In this document: positions 1 to 6,750 of the stretch, one piece after another | Numbering within the stretch: the stretch's first letter is position 1 | Layout: the number at the start of each line of letters is the position of its first letter | DNA from: Candidatus Hydrogenedentota bacterium | GTDB lineage: Bacteria > Hydrogenedentota > Hydrogenedentia > Hydrogenedentales > SLHB01 | Assembly (NCBI GenBank): GCA_013349485.1 | Contig: DUZM01000083.1 | Span: forward strand, 1-12,094 | Reading direction: 5' to 3' | Length of the DNA: 12,094 nucleotides | Made by a program: the position numbers and the translations under genes | The notes under the pieces: model-generated | What the model saw: only the letters and a program-made list of their open reading frames with translations | Database searches by the model: none | What the model was told of the DNA's origin: nothing

Positions 1-682
1 CGCGGGGCCGACGCGGCGCTCGTCTCGCTCGCGTTTCGGCGTCTGCCGCGGCGTCTTTCGGCTCGATGATGACACTGCGGAACAGCGAATTGCCGAGGCT
101 GAACGTGCGAACGTCCGGGTCATCCTGAAGCGCCATGTGGATTATGCGCCGTTCCTGCGGATTGAGGGGTTTGACGCGCATGTTTCGGCCGCTCTCCTTT
201 GCGCGCCGCGCCAGCCGTCGGGCCATTTCCTCTAGGGCGTTGCGACGCCGATCCACATAGCCCTCGACGTCGACGATTACCCTTCGGGCGGCGCCTTCGT
301 CGCCGGTTTGGCACATCCGGTTGACCAGATACTGCATCGCGTTTAAGTTTCGGCCTTTGCGCCCGATAAGGATGGCCGAGTCGGAGGACTCGACCTTGAG
401 GTACGCGGCGCCTTCGTCCGTCAAGGTACAATCCACCGTGGCTTCGATGCCCATCAGGCGGATGATCTCTTCGAGCAGGGGGGCCGCTTCCGGGCCTTTC
501 TCGTCTGGAAGACCCTCGGCGACGACCCGGACTTTCACTTCCCGTGCACCGATGCCGAAAAGACCTTTGCTGCCTTCGTCGAGTATTTCCACGTCGACCT
601 CATGGCGCTCTGCGCCCAACTTCTCGAGTGCTTCTTGAATGGCCTCTTCGCGAGTTTTTGCAGTGACCTCAATTGATCTCAT
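1..682 (-). CDS. jag: Jag/KhpB-type RNA-binding protein (Jag-N, KH, R3H), 3' end outside window
   Basis: Single-stranded nucleic-acid-binding protein of the Jag (SpoIIIJ-associated, KhpB) family. Reading from ATG at 682 gives 227 residues with no stop before the left edge, so the C terminus is missing. Residues 1-53 match the Jag N-terminal domain (start MRSIEVTAKTREEA, end KGLFGIGAREVKVRV). A KH domain follows with its GxxG loop at G107-R-K-G110, then an R3H domain around residues 173-206 with the family's ERRIIH block at 177-182 (R178 and H182 are the R-x3-H signature). The tail turns Ala/Arg-rich near the edge. The start is fixed by a strong SD, AGAGGAGGA at 691-699, 8 nt upstream. The gene begins 19 nt after yidC, its usual neighbour, and is presumably co-transcribed with it. 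In Firmicutes the protein acts with KhpA in RNA binding and cell-envelope control; its role here is inferred from family only. Confidence 0.95.
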   Translation of the reverse strand, partial: MRSIEVTAKTREEAIQEALEKLGAERHEVDVEILDEGSKGLFGIGAREVKVRVVAEGLPDEKGPEAAPLLEEIIRLMGIEATVDCTLTDEGAAYLKVESSDSAILIGRKGRNLNAMQYLVNRMCQTGDEGAARRVIVDVEGYVDRRRNALEEMARRLARRAKESGRNMRVKPLNPQERRIIHMALQDDPDVRTFSLGNSLFRSVIIEPKDAAADAETRARRAPRRPR

Positions 683-701
683 GCCCGAGATCCTCCTCTG
701 G

Positions 702-2615
702 TTACGCTTTCTTGCGGCGCCGTTGCTTGGCGTCTGCGCTTGCGGTTCGCGTTTGGTGTTTCTTCTTTCGAATTTCCTTTTTAATCTCGCGCTGGTGGGC
801 TCGGACTACGTCGTAGAAGTGCTTGCGTTTGCGCGAGGGTTTCTTGGGCTTGGTTTTCATCTCGCCGGGCCGCACGAACTTCTGCTGCACCATGCCCAGG
901 ACGGTGCTCGTCAGAATGTAGAGGCTGAGGCCGGCCGCCATGTTGTAGCAAATGAACGAAAAGAAAACGGGCATAAACGTCATCATCATCTTTTGCTGGG
1001 GATTCTGGGCCGGCCCCGACGAGGGCATGATCTTCTGGTGCAGCACCATGGCAACCCCCATAAGAATGGGCAACAGGTTCAGATACTCGAACATATTGAG
1101 CAACGGAAGCCCTTGCATCCACGGCATATACAAGAGCCTGTCCGGCTGCGACAGGTCGCTTATCCACCAGATGAACGGCGCTTTACGCAGCTCGAACGTT
1201 GTCGCATACATGCGGAACATGGCGAAGAACACGGGCATCTGCAGCAGCATCGGGAAACAGCCCCCCAGCGGGTTGACGCCCCGTTCGCGATACAGCTCCA
1301 TCATTTTTTTGTTCATTTCCTGGGGCGTCTCTTGGTACTTCTTACGGATCTCCTCCATTTCCGGTTGCAGCAACTGCATCTTCTTCATGCTGCGCATGCT
1401 CTTGAGCGTGAGCGGATACATCGCCGCGCGCACCAGAATGGTCAACAGAATGATACCCACTCCGTAGTTCGGGATGATCGCGTAGAAGAAATTGAGAATG
1501 CGCAGCAGCAGTTTCGAGAACCAGTCCAGCCAAGCCCACGTGTTCGACTGGTAGAAGCGAAAGGCCGCGGGCAATGTGGGCCAGGCCGCAGCAAGATAGT
1601 CGCGCTGGCTGGGGCCGAGGTAGACTTGGAACTCGTTTGTGAGCGTCTGGCCGGGGTCCAAGTGCGCGCTGGGCACGTCCAAACTCAGCCGGAATCGGTC
1701 GCCATTCCCGACGGCCCTAGCCCGGGGCGTCTCGAACTCGACAGGTTTCATGGCGACGACGAAATAGGCGCTTTTCACCCCCACCCACTCAGGGGCACGA
1801 ATCACTTCCGCACCCACCTCGCCGTGATCCGAAGAACCCAGTTTCCGCGTCTCGAGGCTGCCGTATTCGTCGTTCTGGAGCCAGATAAGCAGTTGCCGGA
1901 TCATCCGGTTGTTTTCGTCGCCCGAACGGACGTTGGGCGCCCAGCCAAGCGAATAGGCCGGGGTGTCGTCCAACCCTAGCCGTATCGGCCGCCCCGCCAA
2001 GTTCTCATAATCGACGCGCACGCGCAATGCGTAAGATGCTTCGTCCAGGGTGTAGGTTTTCCGGATTGTGGCCACGTCCGGCACAGTCAGGCTGAAGGCG
2101 ACGGAGGCGTCCGTAAACGTATCGACCTGGAACCGCCGGTTGTCGAGGGCGTCCCCGAGTGCCGGCTCCGAGAACGTCAGCCCGAAGGGATACTCGGCCT
2201 CGCTGTCAGGGCCGTCCTTGGCGTCGGGGACGAGCTGCTGTTCGTCTTCGCCGTGCATATGCAACTTGGCCGTACCGTTTTTGAGTCGAGCGCCGATCCG
2301 CGTAAACACGAGTCGGAGGTCGTCATTCTCGAGCGTCACCTCGTCCATAGCGGGGTCTTCGTCATCGGGAATGGGGGGCAGCGCGGCCCACTGCCCTTGG
2401 GGTTCGCCCGGGCCGGGGGCAGCCGGGGGTGAAACGCCCGGTTGCGCGTCGGGCGTCTGGAGCGGGATGACGTCGGCTGACTCGGCAGGCGCCTCGGGGG
2501 GAACGGTTCGAGGCCGAAGGAAGGCGTTGAACCAGAACATGAACAACAACATGATCAGGATGATGCCGATGAGTTCCCGGGGCATCATCTTCTTGTTGCG
2601 GTCGTCATCCCACAT
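702..2615 (-). CDS. yidC: Membrane protein insertase YidC (Gram-negative type, long form)
   Basis: Inner-membrane insertase/chaperone that inserts small membrane proteins alone or with SecYEG. The 637 residues have the long Gram-negative layout. TM1 is near residues 14-32, followed by a Pro/Ala-rich linker. A large periplasmic beta domain then reaches to about residue 345. The conserved five-helix core follows, with blocks such as IPNYGVGIILLTILVRAAMYPLT, a cytoplasmic coiled hairpin (KKMQLLQPEMEEIRKKYQ) and NPLGGCFPMLLQMPVFFAMF. The conserved hydrophilic-groove arginine is R396. The last ~60 residues are a very basic tail (ending RRRKKA), which may help ribosome contact. The ATG at 2615 has only a weak SD, and initiation may depend on coupling to yidD, whose stop lies 46 nt upstream. 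The presence of the periplasmic domain supports a diderm organism. A 446-aa open frame on the opposite strand is only a shadow. Confidence 0.97.
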   Translation of the reverse strand: MWDDDRNKKMMPRELIGIILIMLLFMFWFNAFLRPRTVPPEAPAESADVIPLQTPDAQPGVSPPAAPGPGEPQGQWAALPPIPDDEDPAMDEVTLENDDLRLVFTRIGARLKNGTAKLHMHGEDEQQLVPDAKDGPDSEAEYPFGLTFSEPALGDALDNRRFQVDTFTDASVAFSLTVPDVATIRKTYTLDEASYALRVRVDYENLAGRPIRLGLDDTPAYSLGWAPNVRSGDENNRMIRQLLIWLQNDEYGSLETRKLGSSDHGEVGAEVIRAPEWVGVKSAYFVVAMKPVEFETPRARAVGNGDRFRLSLDVPSAHLDPGQTLTNEFQVYLGPSQRDYLAAAWPTLPAAFRFYQSNTWAWLDWFSKLLLRILNFFYAIIPNYGVGIILLTILVRAAMYPLTLKSMRSMKKMQLLQPEMEEIRKKYQETPQEMNKKMMELYRERGVNPLGGCFPMLLQMPVFFAMFRMYATTFELRKAPFIWWISDLSQPDRLLYMPWMQGLPLLNMFEYLNLLPILMGVAMVLHQKIMPSSGPAQNPQQKMMMTFMPVFFSFICYNMAAGLSLYILTSTVLGMVQQKFVRPGEMKTKPKKPSRKRKHFYDVVRAHQREIKKEIRKKKHQTRTASADAKQRRRKKA

Positions 2616-2661
2616 CTTGGTCTTTCAAGAAGTCGGACGGGCCTCTCAGGTGGGAAGTGCG

Positions 2662-2871
2662 CTAGGGCACAGGATCGTATCCGCCTTTGCACAGCGGTTG
2701 ACAACGGACGATTCGCCACAAGCTGAACGCCACGCCCCGCAGGCATCCGTGCCGCCGAATCGCTTCGAGGGCGTAATGCGAGCAGGTGGGCATGAAGCGG
2801 CAGTTGGCACCAAGCATCGGCGAGACCCAACGCTGGTACACCCGGATGACCGCCACCAACACGCTACTCAC
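2662..2871 (-). CDS. yidD: YidD, membrane protein insertion efficiency factor
   Basis: Small (69 aa) membrane-associated factor that assists YidC-dependent insertion. The family signature is clear: an amphipathic N-terminal segment (residues 2-20), then CRFMPTCSHYALEAI with Cys24 and Cys30, a HG pair at 41-42, and the ending RCQPLCKGGYDPVP at 56-69. The start is GTG at 2871, supported by SD AAGGAG at 2881-2886 with 9-nt spacing. The first 8 nt overlap the end of rnpA, so translation is probably coupled. It sits between rnpA and yidC as in most bacteria. Nothing is unusual apart from the GTG start. Confidence 0.96.
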   Translation of the reverse strand: MSSVLVAVIRVYQRWVSPMLGANCRFMPTCSHYALEAIRRHGCLRGVAFSLWRIVRCQPLCKGGYDPVP

Positions 2872-3220
2872 GTAACCCAGCTCCTTGCCGAAACAGGCGC
2901 TTCATCGCGGCTTCACACTGGTGATAGCTCAGTTTGGCCGCCGACGGCCGCGCGACAACCACCAGGTGAGCATCGTCAGCGAACTCGTTGCGGTGCGTTC
3001 GGTACGCCTCGCGGAGATATCGTTTAACCCGGTTGCGCACAACGGCGCCGCCGATCTTGCGCGATACGGCGCACCCGAACTTTCGTCCCTGGCCTTCCCG
3101 CCGGACCACGTAGCCGATGAAGTCGCGCCCGACACGCTTTGCCCCTCTCGCATAGGCTTCGGCGAAATCGCGTTTACGGGTGAGACGCTCATGTCGTGGA
3201 AATTTATGTTGGCCCGGCAC
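2864..3220 (-). CDS. rnpA: Ribonuclease P protein component
   Basis: Protein subunit of RNase P, which binds the catalytic RNA and the 5' leader of pre-tRNA. At 118 residues it has normal family length. The diagnostic basic RNR motif is at about residues 53-74 (SRKIGGAVVRNRVKRYLREA). The N terminus shows the usual HERLTRKRDFAEAYARG element, including the aromatic and basic residues that contact the tRNA leader. The start is GTG at 3220 with an SD-like AAGGA at 3231-3235, 10 nt upstream. An ATG further up (3231) is in a different frame and does not give this protein. The gene lies 32 nt downstream of rpmH and overlaps yidD by 8 nt. Confidence 0.96.
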   Translation of the reverse strand: MPGQHKFPRHERLTRKRDFAEAYARGAKRVGRDFIGYVVRREGQGRKFGCAVSRKIGGAVVRNRVKRYLREAYRTHRNEFADDAHLVVVARPSAAKLSYHQCEAAMKRLFRQGAGLRE

Positions 3221-3252
3221 AACAGCCCCATCCTTACTTCTCCGGTTAACTC

Positions 3253-3387
3253 TCAGACACTCAAGTGCTTACGGCCCTTGCGCCGCCGCCGCTTTATTAC
3301 GTTTCGGCCTCCCACGGTGCCCATGCGCACCAGGAAACCATGGTTCCGTTTTCGTTTCGTATTCGACGGCTGAAACGTTCTTTTCAC
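3253..3387 (-). CDS. rpmH: 50S ribosomal protein L34
   Basis: First gene of the rpmH-rnpA-yidD-yidC-jag cluster, coding for the smallest large-subunit protein. Translation from GTG at 3387 gives 44 residues, starting MKRTFQPSNTKRKRNHGF and continuing LVRMGTVGGRNVIKRRRRKGRKHLSV before TGA at 3253-3255. This matches the L34 family along its full length: the KRTxQPS start, the central HGF, the GG turn and the basic end. SD AAGGAG at 3394-3399 lies 6 nt upstream of the GTG. It is short with a GTG start and would be missed by length or ATG-only filters, but family and context leave little doubt. Confidence 0.96.
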   Translation of the reverse strand: MKRTFQPSNTKRKRNHGFLVRMGTVGGRNVIKRRRRKGRKHLSV

Positions 3388-3714
3388 CCTTTTCTCCTTG
3401 CGGCTGTGGCCAATATGCCGAGCCAAAGGTCGGCAACCGGCCTGATTAATAGACCACAGGCGCGACTAACGAGCCCCGGCCCCGGAAAACAGTGTTGGGC
3501 AGAAGCGGGGCCGCCTATTTGGAGGATTCATCGCGCCTAACTAATTGCGCTCCATAGACATAAACCGGCGTTTTCCAGCCTGAAATCGGGTATATGCCGA
3601 CGGCCGAGGCCAGATCCGGGCTCGACGGGCCGGCGTTTTTCCTTGCCTTGTCCCCGGAGTATAAAGCATGCTCGCCGGAAGTGTCAAATCAAACGCCTGC
3701 GTCTTGTATCACAG
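3388..3714. other. Intergenic region between rpmH (leftward) and tRNA-Cys (rightward)
   Basis: No convincing gene in either direction. It should contain the leftward promoter of the rpmH cluster, but I found no box pair near consensus at proper spacing. TATTAA-like and CATATT-like -10 candidates on the minus strand lack good -35 partners. A GC-rich stretch around 3598-3640 followed by a T run at 3637-3641 could fold, but its pairing is imperfect. I saw no cluster of DnaA boxes, although rpmH often lies near oriC. Confidence 0.6.
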
Positions 3715-3744
3715 TTGACTTGGGCGGATGGGATTGGCTAAAAT
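3715..3744 (+). promoter_or_regulatory. Sigma70-type promoter of tRNA-Cys
   Basis: -35 box TTGACT at 3715-3720 and -10 box TAAAAT at 3739-3744, spaced 18 nt. Initiation would fall near 3751, a few bases before the mature tRNA 5' end at 3756. The match to consensus is 5/6 at each box. Confidence 0.75.
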
Positions 3745-3755
3745 CATGGCGTTGG

Positions 3756-3831
3756 GGCGGCATAGCCAAATTGGTAAGGCAGAGGCTTGCAAAGCCTTGT
3801 ACTCCCGGTTCGAGTCCGGGTGCCGCCTCCA
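3756..3831 (+). tRNA. tRNA-Cys (anticodon GCA)
   Basis: Complete cloverleaf. Acceptor GGCGGCA (3756-3762) pairs with TGCCGCC (3821-3827); the discriminator is T3828 and CCA is encoded at 3829-3831. The anticodon stem GAGGC/GCCTT encloses loop TTGCAAA (3787-3793) with anticodon GCA at 3789-3791. T stem CCCGG/CCGGG carries loop TTCGAGT. A run of seven T follows directly (3832-3838) and may end transcription. Confidence 0.97.
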
Positions 3832-3936
3832 TTTTTTTGTGCGTCGGCATACGTCGCCAAAACGTTAGGCAGTACGAGCCATTTGGCACGGACTGCTGAG
3901 TGCAATGCGCTGGACGGCACGTTGCGCAGTAGGGGC

Positions 3937-3966
3937 TTTTCTTACGCGCGTGGATTCATGTATAGT
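3937..3966 (+). promoter_or_regulatory. Possible promoter of tRNA-Leu
   Basis: -10-like TATAGT at 3961-3966. The best -35 partner is a poor TTTTCT at 3937-3942 with 18-nt spacing. Initiation near 3973 would leave a leader of about 28 nt before the tRNA. The location is plausible but the -35 is weak; readthrough from tRNA-Cys is the alternative. Confidence 0.35.
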
Positions 3967-4000
3967 TTTATGTGGGGGGCGCTGGACGGTAGGCGGCGTT

Positions 4001-4086
4001 GGGCGAGTGGTGGAATGGCATACACGGCGGACTTAAAATCCGCTGCCCTCGCGGGCTTGAGGGTTCAAGTCCCTCCTCGCCCACCA
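4001..4086 (+). tRNA. tRNA-Leu (anticodon UAA)
   Basis: Class II tRNA with a long variable arm. Acceptor GGGCGAG (4001-4007) pairs with CTCGCCC (4076-4082); the discriminator is A4083 and CCA is encoded at 4084-4086. Anticodon stem GCGGA/TCCGC encloses loop CTTAAAA with anticodon TAA at 4034-4036. The variable arm contains CCC/GGG pairing, and the T arm is GAGGG-TTCAAGT-CCCTC. All identity features fit tRNA-Leu. Confidence 0.97.
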
Positions 4087-4209
4087 TTTTATGCCTTGGC
4101 CGGACGCCCCGGTTGGCGGGGTAACGGCTCACGTGTCGTTGGATGACATAAGACTCCCCCCGCGACCGTAGGGCCCGACAAGCCCCGTGTCGTCAGGAGC
4201 TTCCGTATC

Positions 4210-5133
4210 GTGGCAAGTATACTCGTTGTCGAGGACGAGGCGTCGACAGCGGAGTCGGTCGTTGGGTATCTCCGCGCCGCAGGGCATACGTGCATGATCG
4301 AGACCTCGGGGGAATGTGTCATTGAGTCGCTGAAGCGCGACCCGTACGATCTGGTGGTGCTTGACGTGATGCTCCCGGGGGTGTCGGGTTTCGAGGTGTG
4401 CCGCCGAATCCGCAGGGACACCGAGCTATATACGATACCCGTACTTATGCTGTCGGCCATGCGCAACGAGGAAGAGGTGCGCCATGGGCTGGCGCAAGGG
4501 GCGGACGACTACCTGGTGAAGCCGTTTGATTCGGCGACGTTGATTCGAAAGGTCGATGCCCTCTTGCAGTCGGTTGTCCCGAACGGAACTACAGACCCAC
4601 TTACCGAACTGCCGGGCGCCCACGCGATCAAGCGCGAGGTGCAGCGACGCGTTTCGCGGCGAGACCCCTTTTGTGTCGCTTACGTCGAATTGCTCCATTT
4701 GCGCGAGTTCGGGCGGAACGCCGGACGCGAGGGACGCGAGAGGGCGATTCGTCGACTGGGACGCTTGCTCCGTCAGTGCGGCGAGCGGTTCGGCCCGGAA
4801 GCCTTTCAAGTGGGCCATATGGGAGGGGGATACTTCACGTGTCTGCTTCCCGCTGAACAGGCAAGAACGTTCTGCGAGTACGTTCGAAAGGCATGGGCCA
4901 ATCAGCTTGCGTCTTTGTACGCCCGCGTCGGGCAAGAGAAACTATACGAGGAGACCGCAGCCGGGACGGCGAACGGCGATGGGCCGTTGCCGCTGGATAT
5001 CCTTTGTTGCGGGACGGTCACCGGCCCCGGCAGGTCGCACACACCGCACGAGTTGTTCGAGATCGTCGCGCATCTGCGCCACAAGGCCCTCGAGTCCGGG
5101 GCCGGGGGCGTGTACTTCGACCAGCGGACTTGA
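4210..5133 (+). CDS. Response regulator: REC domain fused to degenerate GGDEF domain
   Basis: Two-domain signalling protein of 307 aa. The REC domain (residues 2-118) has all canonical residues: acidic pocket E8/D9, phosphoacceptor D52 in VVLDVMLPG, S82 in place of the usual Thr/Ser switch, and K104 in YLVKPF. It should therefore accept phosphate from a histidine kinase, but no kinase gene is in the window. Residues 129-305 align with a full diguanylate cyclase domain: DPLTELPG at its start, an A/V-Y-V-E strand, and a C-terminal HELFEIVAHLRHKALESGAGG segment like the helix in GGDEF domains. The catalytic loop reads GGGYF at 205-209, so the metal-binding Asp/Glu are lost, and no RxxD inhibitory site precedes it. 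It is most likely not a c-di-GMP synthase; nucleotide binding or protein contact is possible. The start is GTG at 4210 with AGGAG at 4195-4199, 10 nt upstream. It lies 123 nt after tRNA-Leu and has no other clear partner. Confidence 0.88.
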   Translation: MASILVVEDEASTAESVVGYLRAAGHTCMIETSGECVIESLKRDPYDLVVLDVMLPGVSGFEVCRRIRRDTELYTIPVLMLSAMRNEEEVRHGLAQGADDYLVKPFDSATLIRKVDALLQSVVPNGTTDPLTELPGAHAIKREVQRRVSRRDPFCVAYVELLHLREFGRNAGREGRERAIRRLGRLLRQCGERFGPEAFQVGHMGGGYFTCLLPAEQARTFCEYVRKAWANQLASLYARVGQEKLYEETAAGTANGDGPLPLDILCCGTVTGPGRSHTPHELFEIVAHLRHKALESGAGGVYFDQRT

Positions 5134-5435
5134 CGGCCACGTGGATTGGGCCCACGCCGGTTCCCTGCATCGGGCCAGTGTCAATACCAAGTTGCATTCA
5201 AACATCAACTTTGTGTGCGTGCCAAAACTTATATGCGTTCCAAGCCATGACCTTGCTGTCATCCTGAGCGAGGCGAAGGATCTCGAACTCGTGAAGGTAT
5301 CTGTGAAAGCGAGATTCCTCGCGTTGCTCAGAATGACGCGTAATGTAAAGCTTCGCCACGAAAAGCACTATCATACCCACGAATTTGTATCTCTTTTAAT
5401 ACAACTCGGTATAATAACCATCGAACCTATCCAGC
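5134..5435. other. Gene-free stretch after the response regulator
   Basis: No supported gene. It contains the 80-bp imperfect inverted repeat at 5258-5337 and an AT-rich segment (5380-5435). That segment includes an isolated consensus -10 hexamer TATAAT at 5410-5415, whose best -35 partner (TTGTAT at 5385-5390) is 19 nt away; no rightward gene follows. No good terminator for the response regulator was found just after 5133. Confidence 0.6.
5258..5337. repeat. Imperfect inverted repeat, dispersed-element type (GTCATCCTGAGCG...)
   Basis: Two 27-nt arms at 5258-5284 and 5311-5337 are inverted copies with 22 of 27 positions matching, separated by 26 nt. The left arm begins GTCATCCTGAGCGAGGCGAA and the right arm ends TTGCTCAGAATGAC. 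From memory, sequences of the form GTCATTCTGAGCGAAGCGAAGAATCTC occur as multi-copy intergenic repeats in many environmental bacterial genomes. I cannot confirm the copy number here. It may fold into a long hairpin in RNA or act as a small non-autonomous element. Confidence 0.7.
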
Positions 5436-5481
5436 AAAAAACGGATGAAGAAGGGAGAACTGTATGCCCCTTCTTCATCCG
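5436..5481 (-). terminator. Intrinsic terminator of the SGNH hydrolase gene
   Basis: Perfect 14-bp stem, arms 5442-5455 and 5468-5481 (CGGATGAAGAAGGG and its complement) with a 12-nt loop. On the minus strand it is followed immediately by six T (A6 on plus at 5436-5441). It lies about 50 nt past the stop of the leftward SGNH gene. The plus-strand side has no T run, so it works for leftward transcripts only. Confidence 0.9.
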
Positions 5482-5532
5482 CACAAACCCGAGGCCCAAA
5501 GCGGCCTCGTTGACATAACGCAGACAGACTGC

Positions 5533-6750
5533 CTATGCCGTTACCCGCTTCCTGACGAACCACACGCCAAGCGCAAGCAACACCGGAATCAGCGGCAGAA
5601 GCGCCTTGGCGCCCGAACCGCCCGCCGTCCCATACGAGGCCTCGGCCCCGCAGTCAACCTTAGCGGTCTTGAAATTCCACCACAGGCCGGTTACCACTTC
5701 GGTGCCGAAAACTTCGTCGATCCGCCAATAGTACGTCGTATCGCCGGCCATGGTGCCGGGATCATACGTCGTGTAGGTGGTCCGGCCACGGTACTCGCCG
5801 CCGGTGCCGAAATAGACGTCATGCGCAGTCGCGCCCGGGCACGCGCCCCAACTCAGGTCCGCGTTAACATCCACGCCCGTGGCCCCGTGGGCCGGGCTCG
5901 GGAAGCACGCCTGGCCAAGCCACGGCACCAGGAAATGCGCCGCCGAGTTCCAGATGATGTAGTAGTATCCCGTCGCGTTCAAATGGATGGGATCCTTACC
6001 ACCATTGCCCATGGCCTCAGGCGGGCTCGGGTAGTCGGGGTTGCCGCCGGGCCACGGATTGTAGTTCGGTTCCGTGCCGGGAGCAGGCCAGTATCCCGGA
6101 GGTATGCTGAGGCTCGGATACCCGAAGACGTACTGCATCAGACCCCAGTTCTGCTCGTAATGCGCGTTGGTGGTGTCCAAGCACAGGTCTCGTTTCTCGG
6201 CCCCGAGGTTGATCAACGCCCAGTTGATCCGGTTCGCGCTCGGCGAGCCGAGCAACAGCCACAACGCCATCGCCCCTTCGTCGCTGAGTGTCTCGACGAA
6301 GTTTAGATAGTCATAGCCGCTCAGCAGAACCCGGAGCCCCGTCCGCTGCGCGATACAGTAATCGATTACAACCTCGAGGTCGGCCACGATGGCTGCCCAG
6401 AGGACTTCCTCCTGCGCCGGCGTCATGCTCGCGTGCCAACCGCCCAGGAAGTCGTTCCCGCCGAGATGCATGTAGACGACGTCGATGGTCGAATTCGCCG
6501 CCAACTCGTTGCCGATAAGGTAGAGGTTATACGTCCACCAGTCGGCCGTTGTGCCGCCGATGGCGGTCACGTCGCCCTTCGAGGCCCACTCATACAGGCC
6601 CCAGTCGTCCATCAGACTGTTTATCGAGCCGTACGAATGCTCGGCTTGCGTCCAACTGTCGCCGACCAACAGGTAGCGATAGGTGTCCGCCTGCGCGGCC
6701 GTCAGACCGACACAGATGATTAATGCTAAAACAAACCCCACTCTTCTCAT
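5533..6750 (-). CDS. Secreted SGNH/GDSL-family hydrolase with Fn3-like module and C-terminal anchor
   Basis: Probable extracytoplasmic esterase of the SGNH family, 405 aa. A signal peptide covers about residues 1-21 (MRRVGFVLALIICVG...AQA). Block I is VGDSW with nucleophile Ser32 (GDSW instead of GDSL). Block II is probably G65/G66, block III is LGGND with Asn99, and block V is DPIHLN with Asp253 and His256, so the catalytic set is complete. Residues ~282-364 form a fibronectin-III-like module of the kind SPAHGATGV...HDVYFGT. After a Gly-rich linker, residues ~380-400 form a hydrophobic helix ending in RKRVTA, which looks like a membrane anchor or sorting tail. ATG at 6750 is set by SD AGGAGGAGA at 6757-6765. 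It has its own terminator and a divergent promoter facing the beta-helix genes. Family members often deacylate polysaccharides; the substrate here is unknown. Confidence 0.88.
   Translation of the reverse strand: MRRVGFVLALIICVGLTAAQADTYRYLLVGDSWTQAEHSYGSINSLMDDWGLYEWASKGDVTAIGGTTADWWTYNLYLIGNELAANSTIDVVYMHLGGNDFLGGWHASMTPAQEEVLWAAIVADLEVVIDYCIAQRTGLRVLLSGYDYLNFVETLSDEGAMALWLLLGSPSANRINWALINLGAEKRDLCLDTTNAHYEQNWGLMQYVFGYPSLSIPPGYWPAPGTEPNYNPWPGGNPDYPSPPEAMGNGGKDPIHLNATGYYYIIWNSAAHFLVPWLGQACFPSPAHGATGVDVNADLSWGACPGATAHDVYFGTGGEYRGRTTYTTYDPGTMAGDTTYYWRIDEVFGTEVVTGLWWNFKTAKVDCGAEASYGTAGGSGAKALLPLIPVLLALGVWFVRKRVTA

Noticed and set aside
639..1979. 446-codon open frame on plus strand opposite yidC
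   Set aside because: Antisense to a certain gene; His/Arg/Gln-rich composition typical of the shadow of a GC-rich gene, no domain and no plausible function.
3598..3641. GC-rich segment followed by five T, possible terminator
   Set aside because: Base pairing is broken by mismatches, and no rightward gene ends upstream of it.
3388..3714. Possible oriC next to rpmH
   Set aside because: No cluster of DnaA boxes, no AT-rich unwinding region and no dnaA gene in the window. The one TTATCCAC-like match lies inside yidC.
5385..5415. Possible plus-strand promoter (TTGTAT, 19 nt, TATAAT)
   Set aside because: Spacing is long, the -35 is poor, and no rightward gene follows; the region is simply AT-rich.
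5464..6306. 280-codon plus-strand frame starting inside the terminator hairpin
   Set aside because: Starts in the loop of the SGNH terminator, overlaps the SGNH coding sequence antisense and has a shadow-type Arg/Pro/Ala composition.
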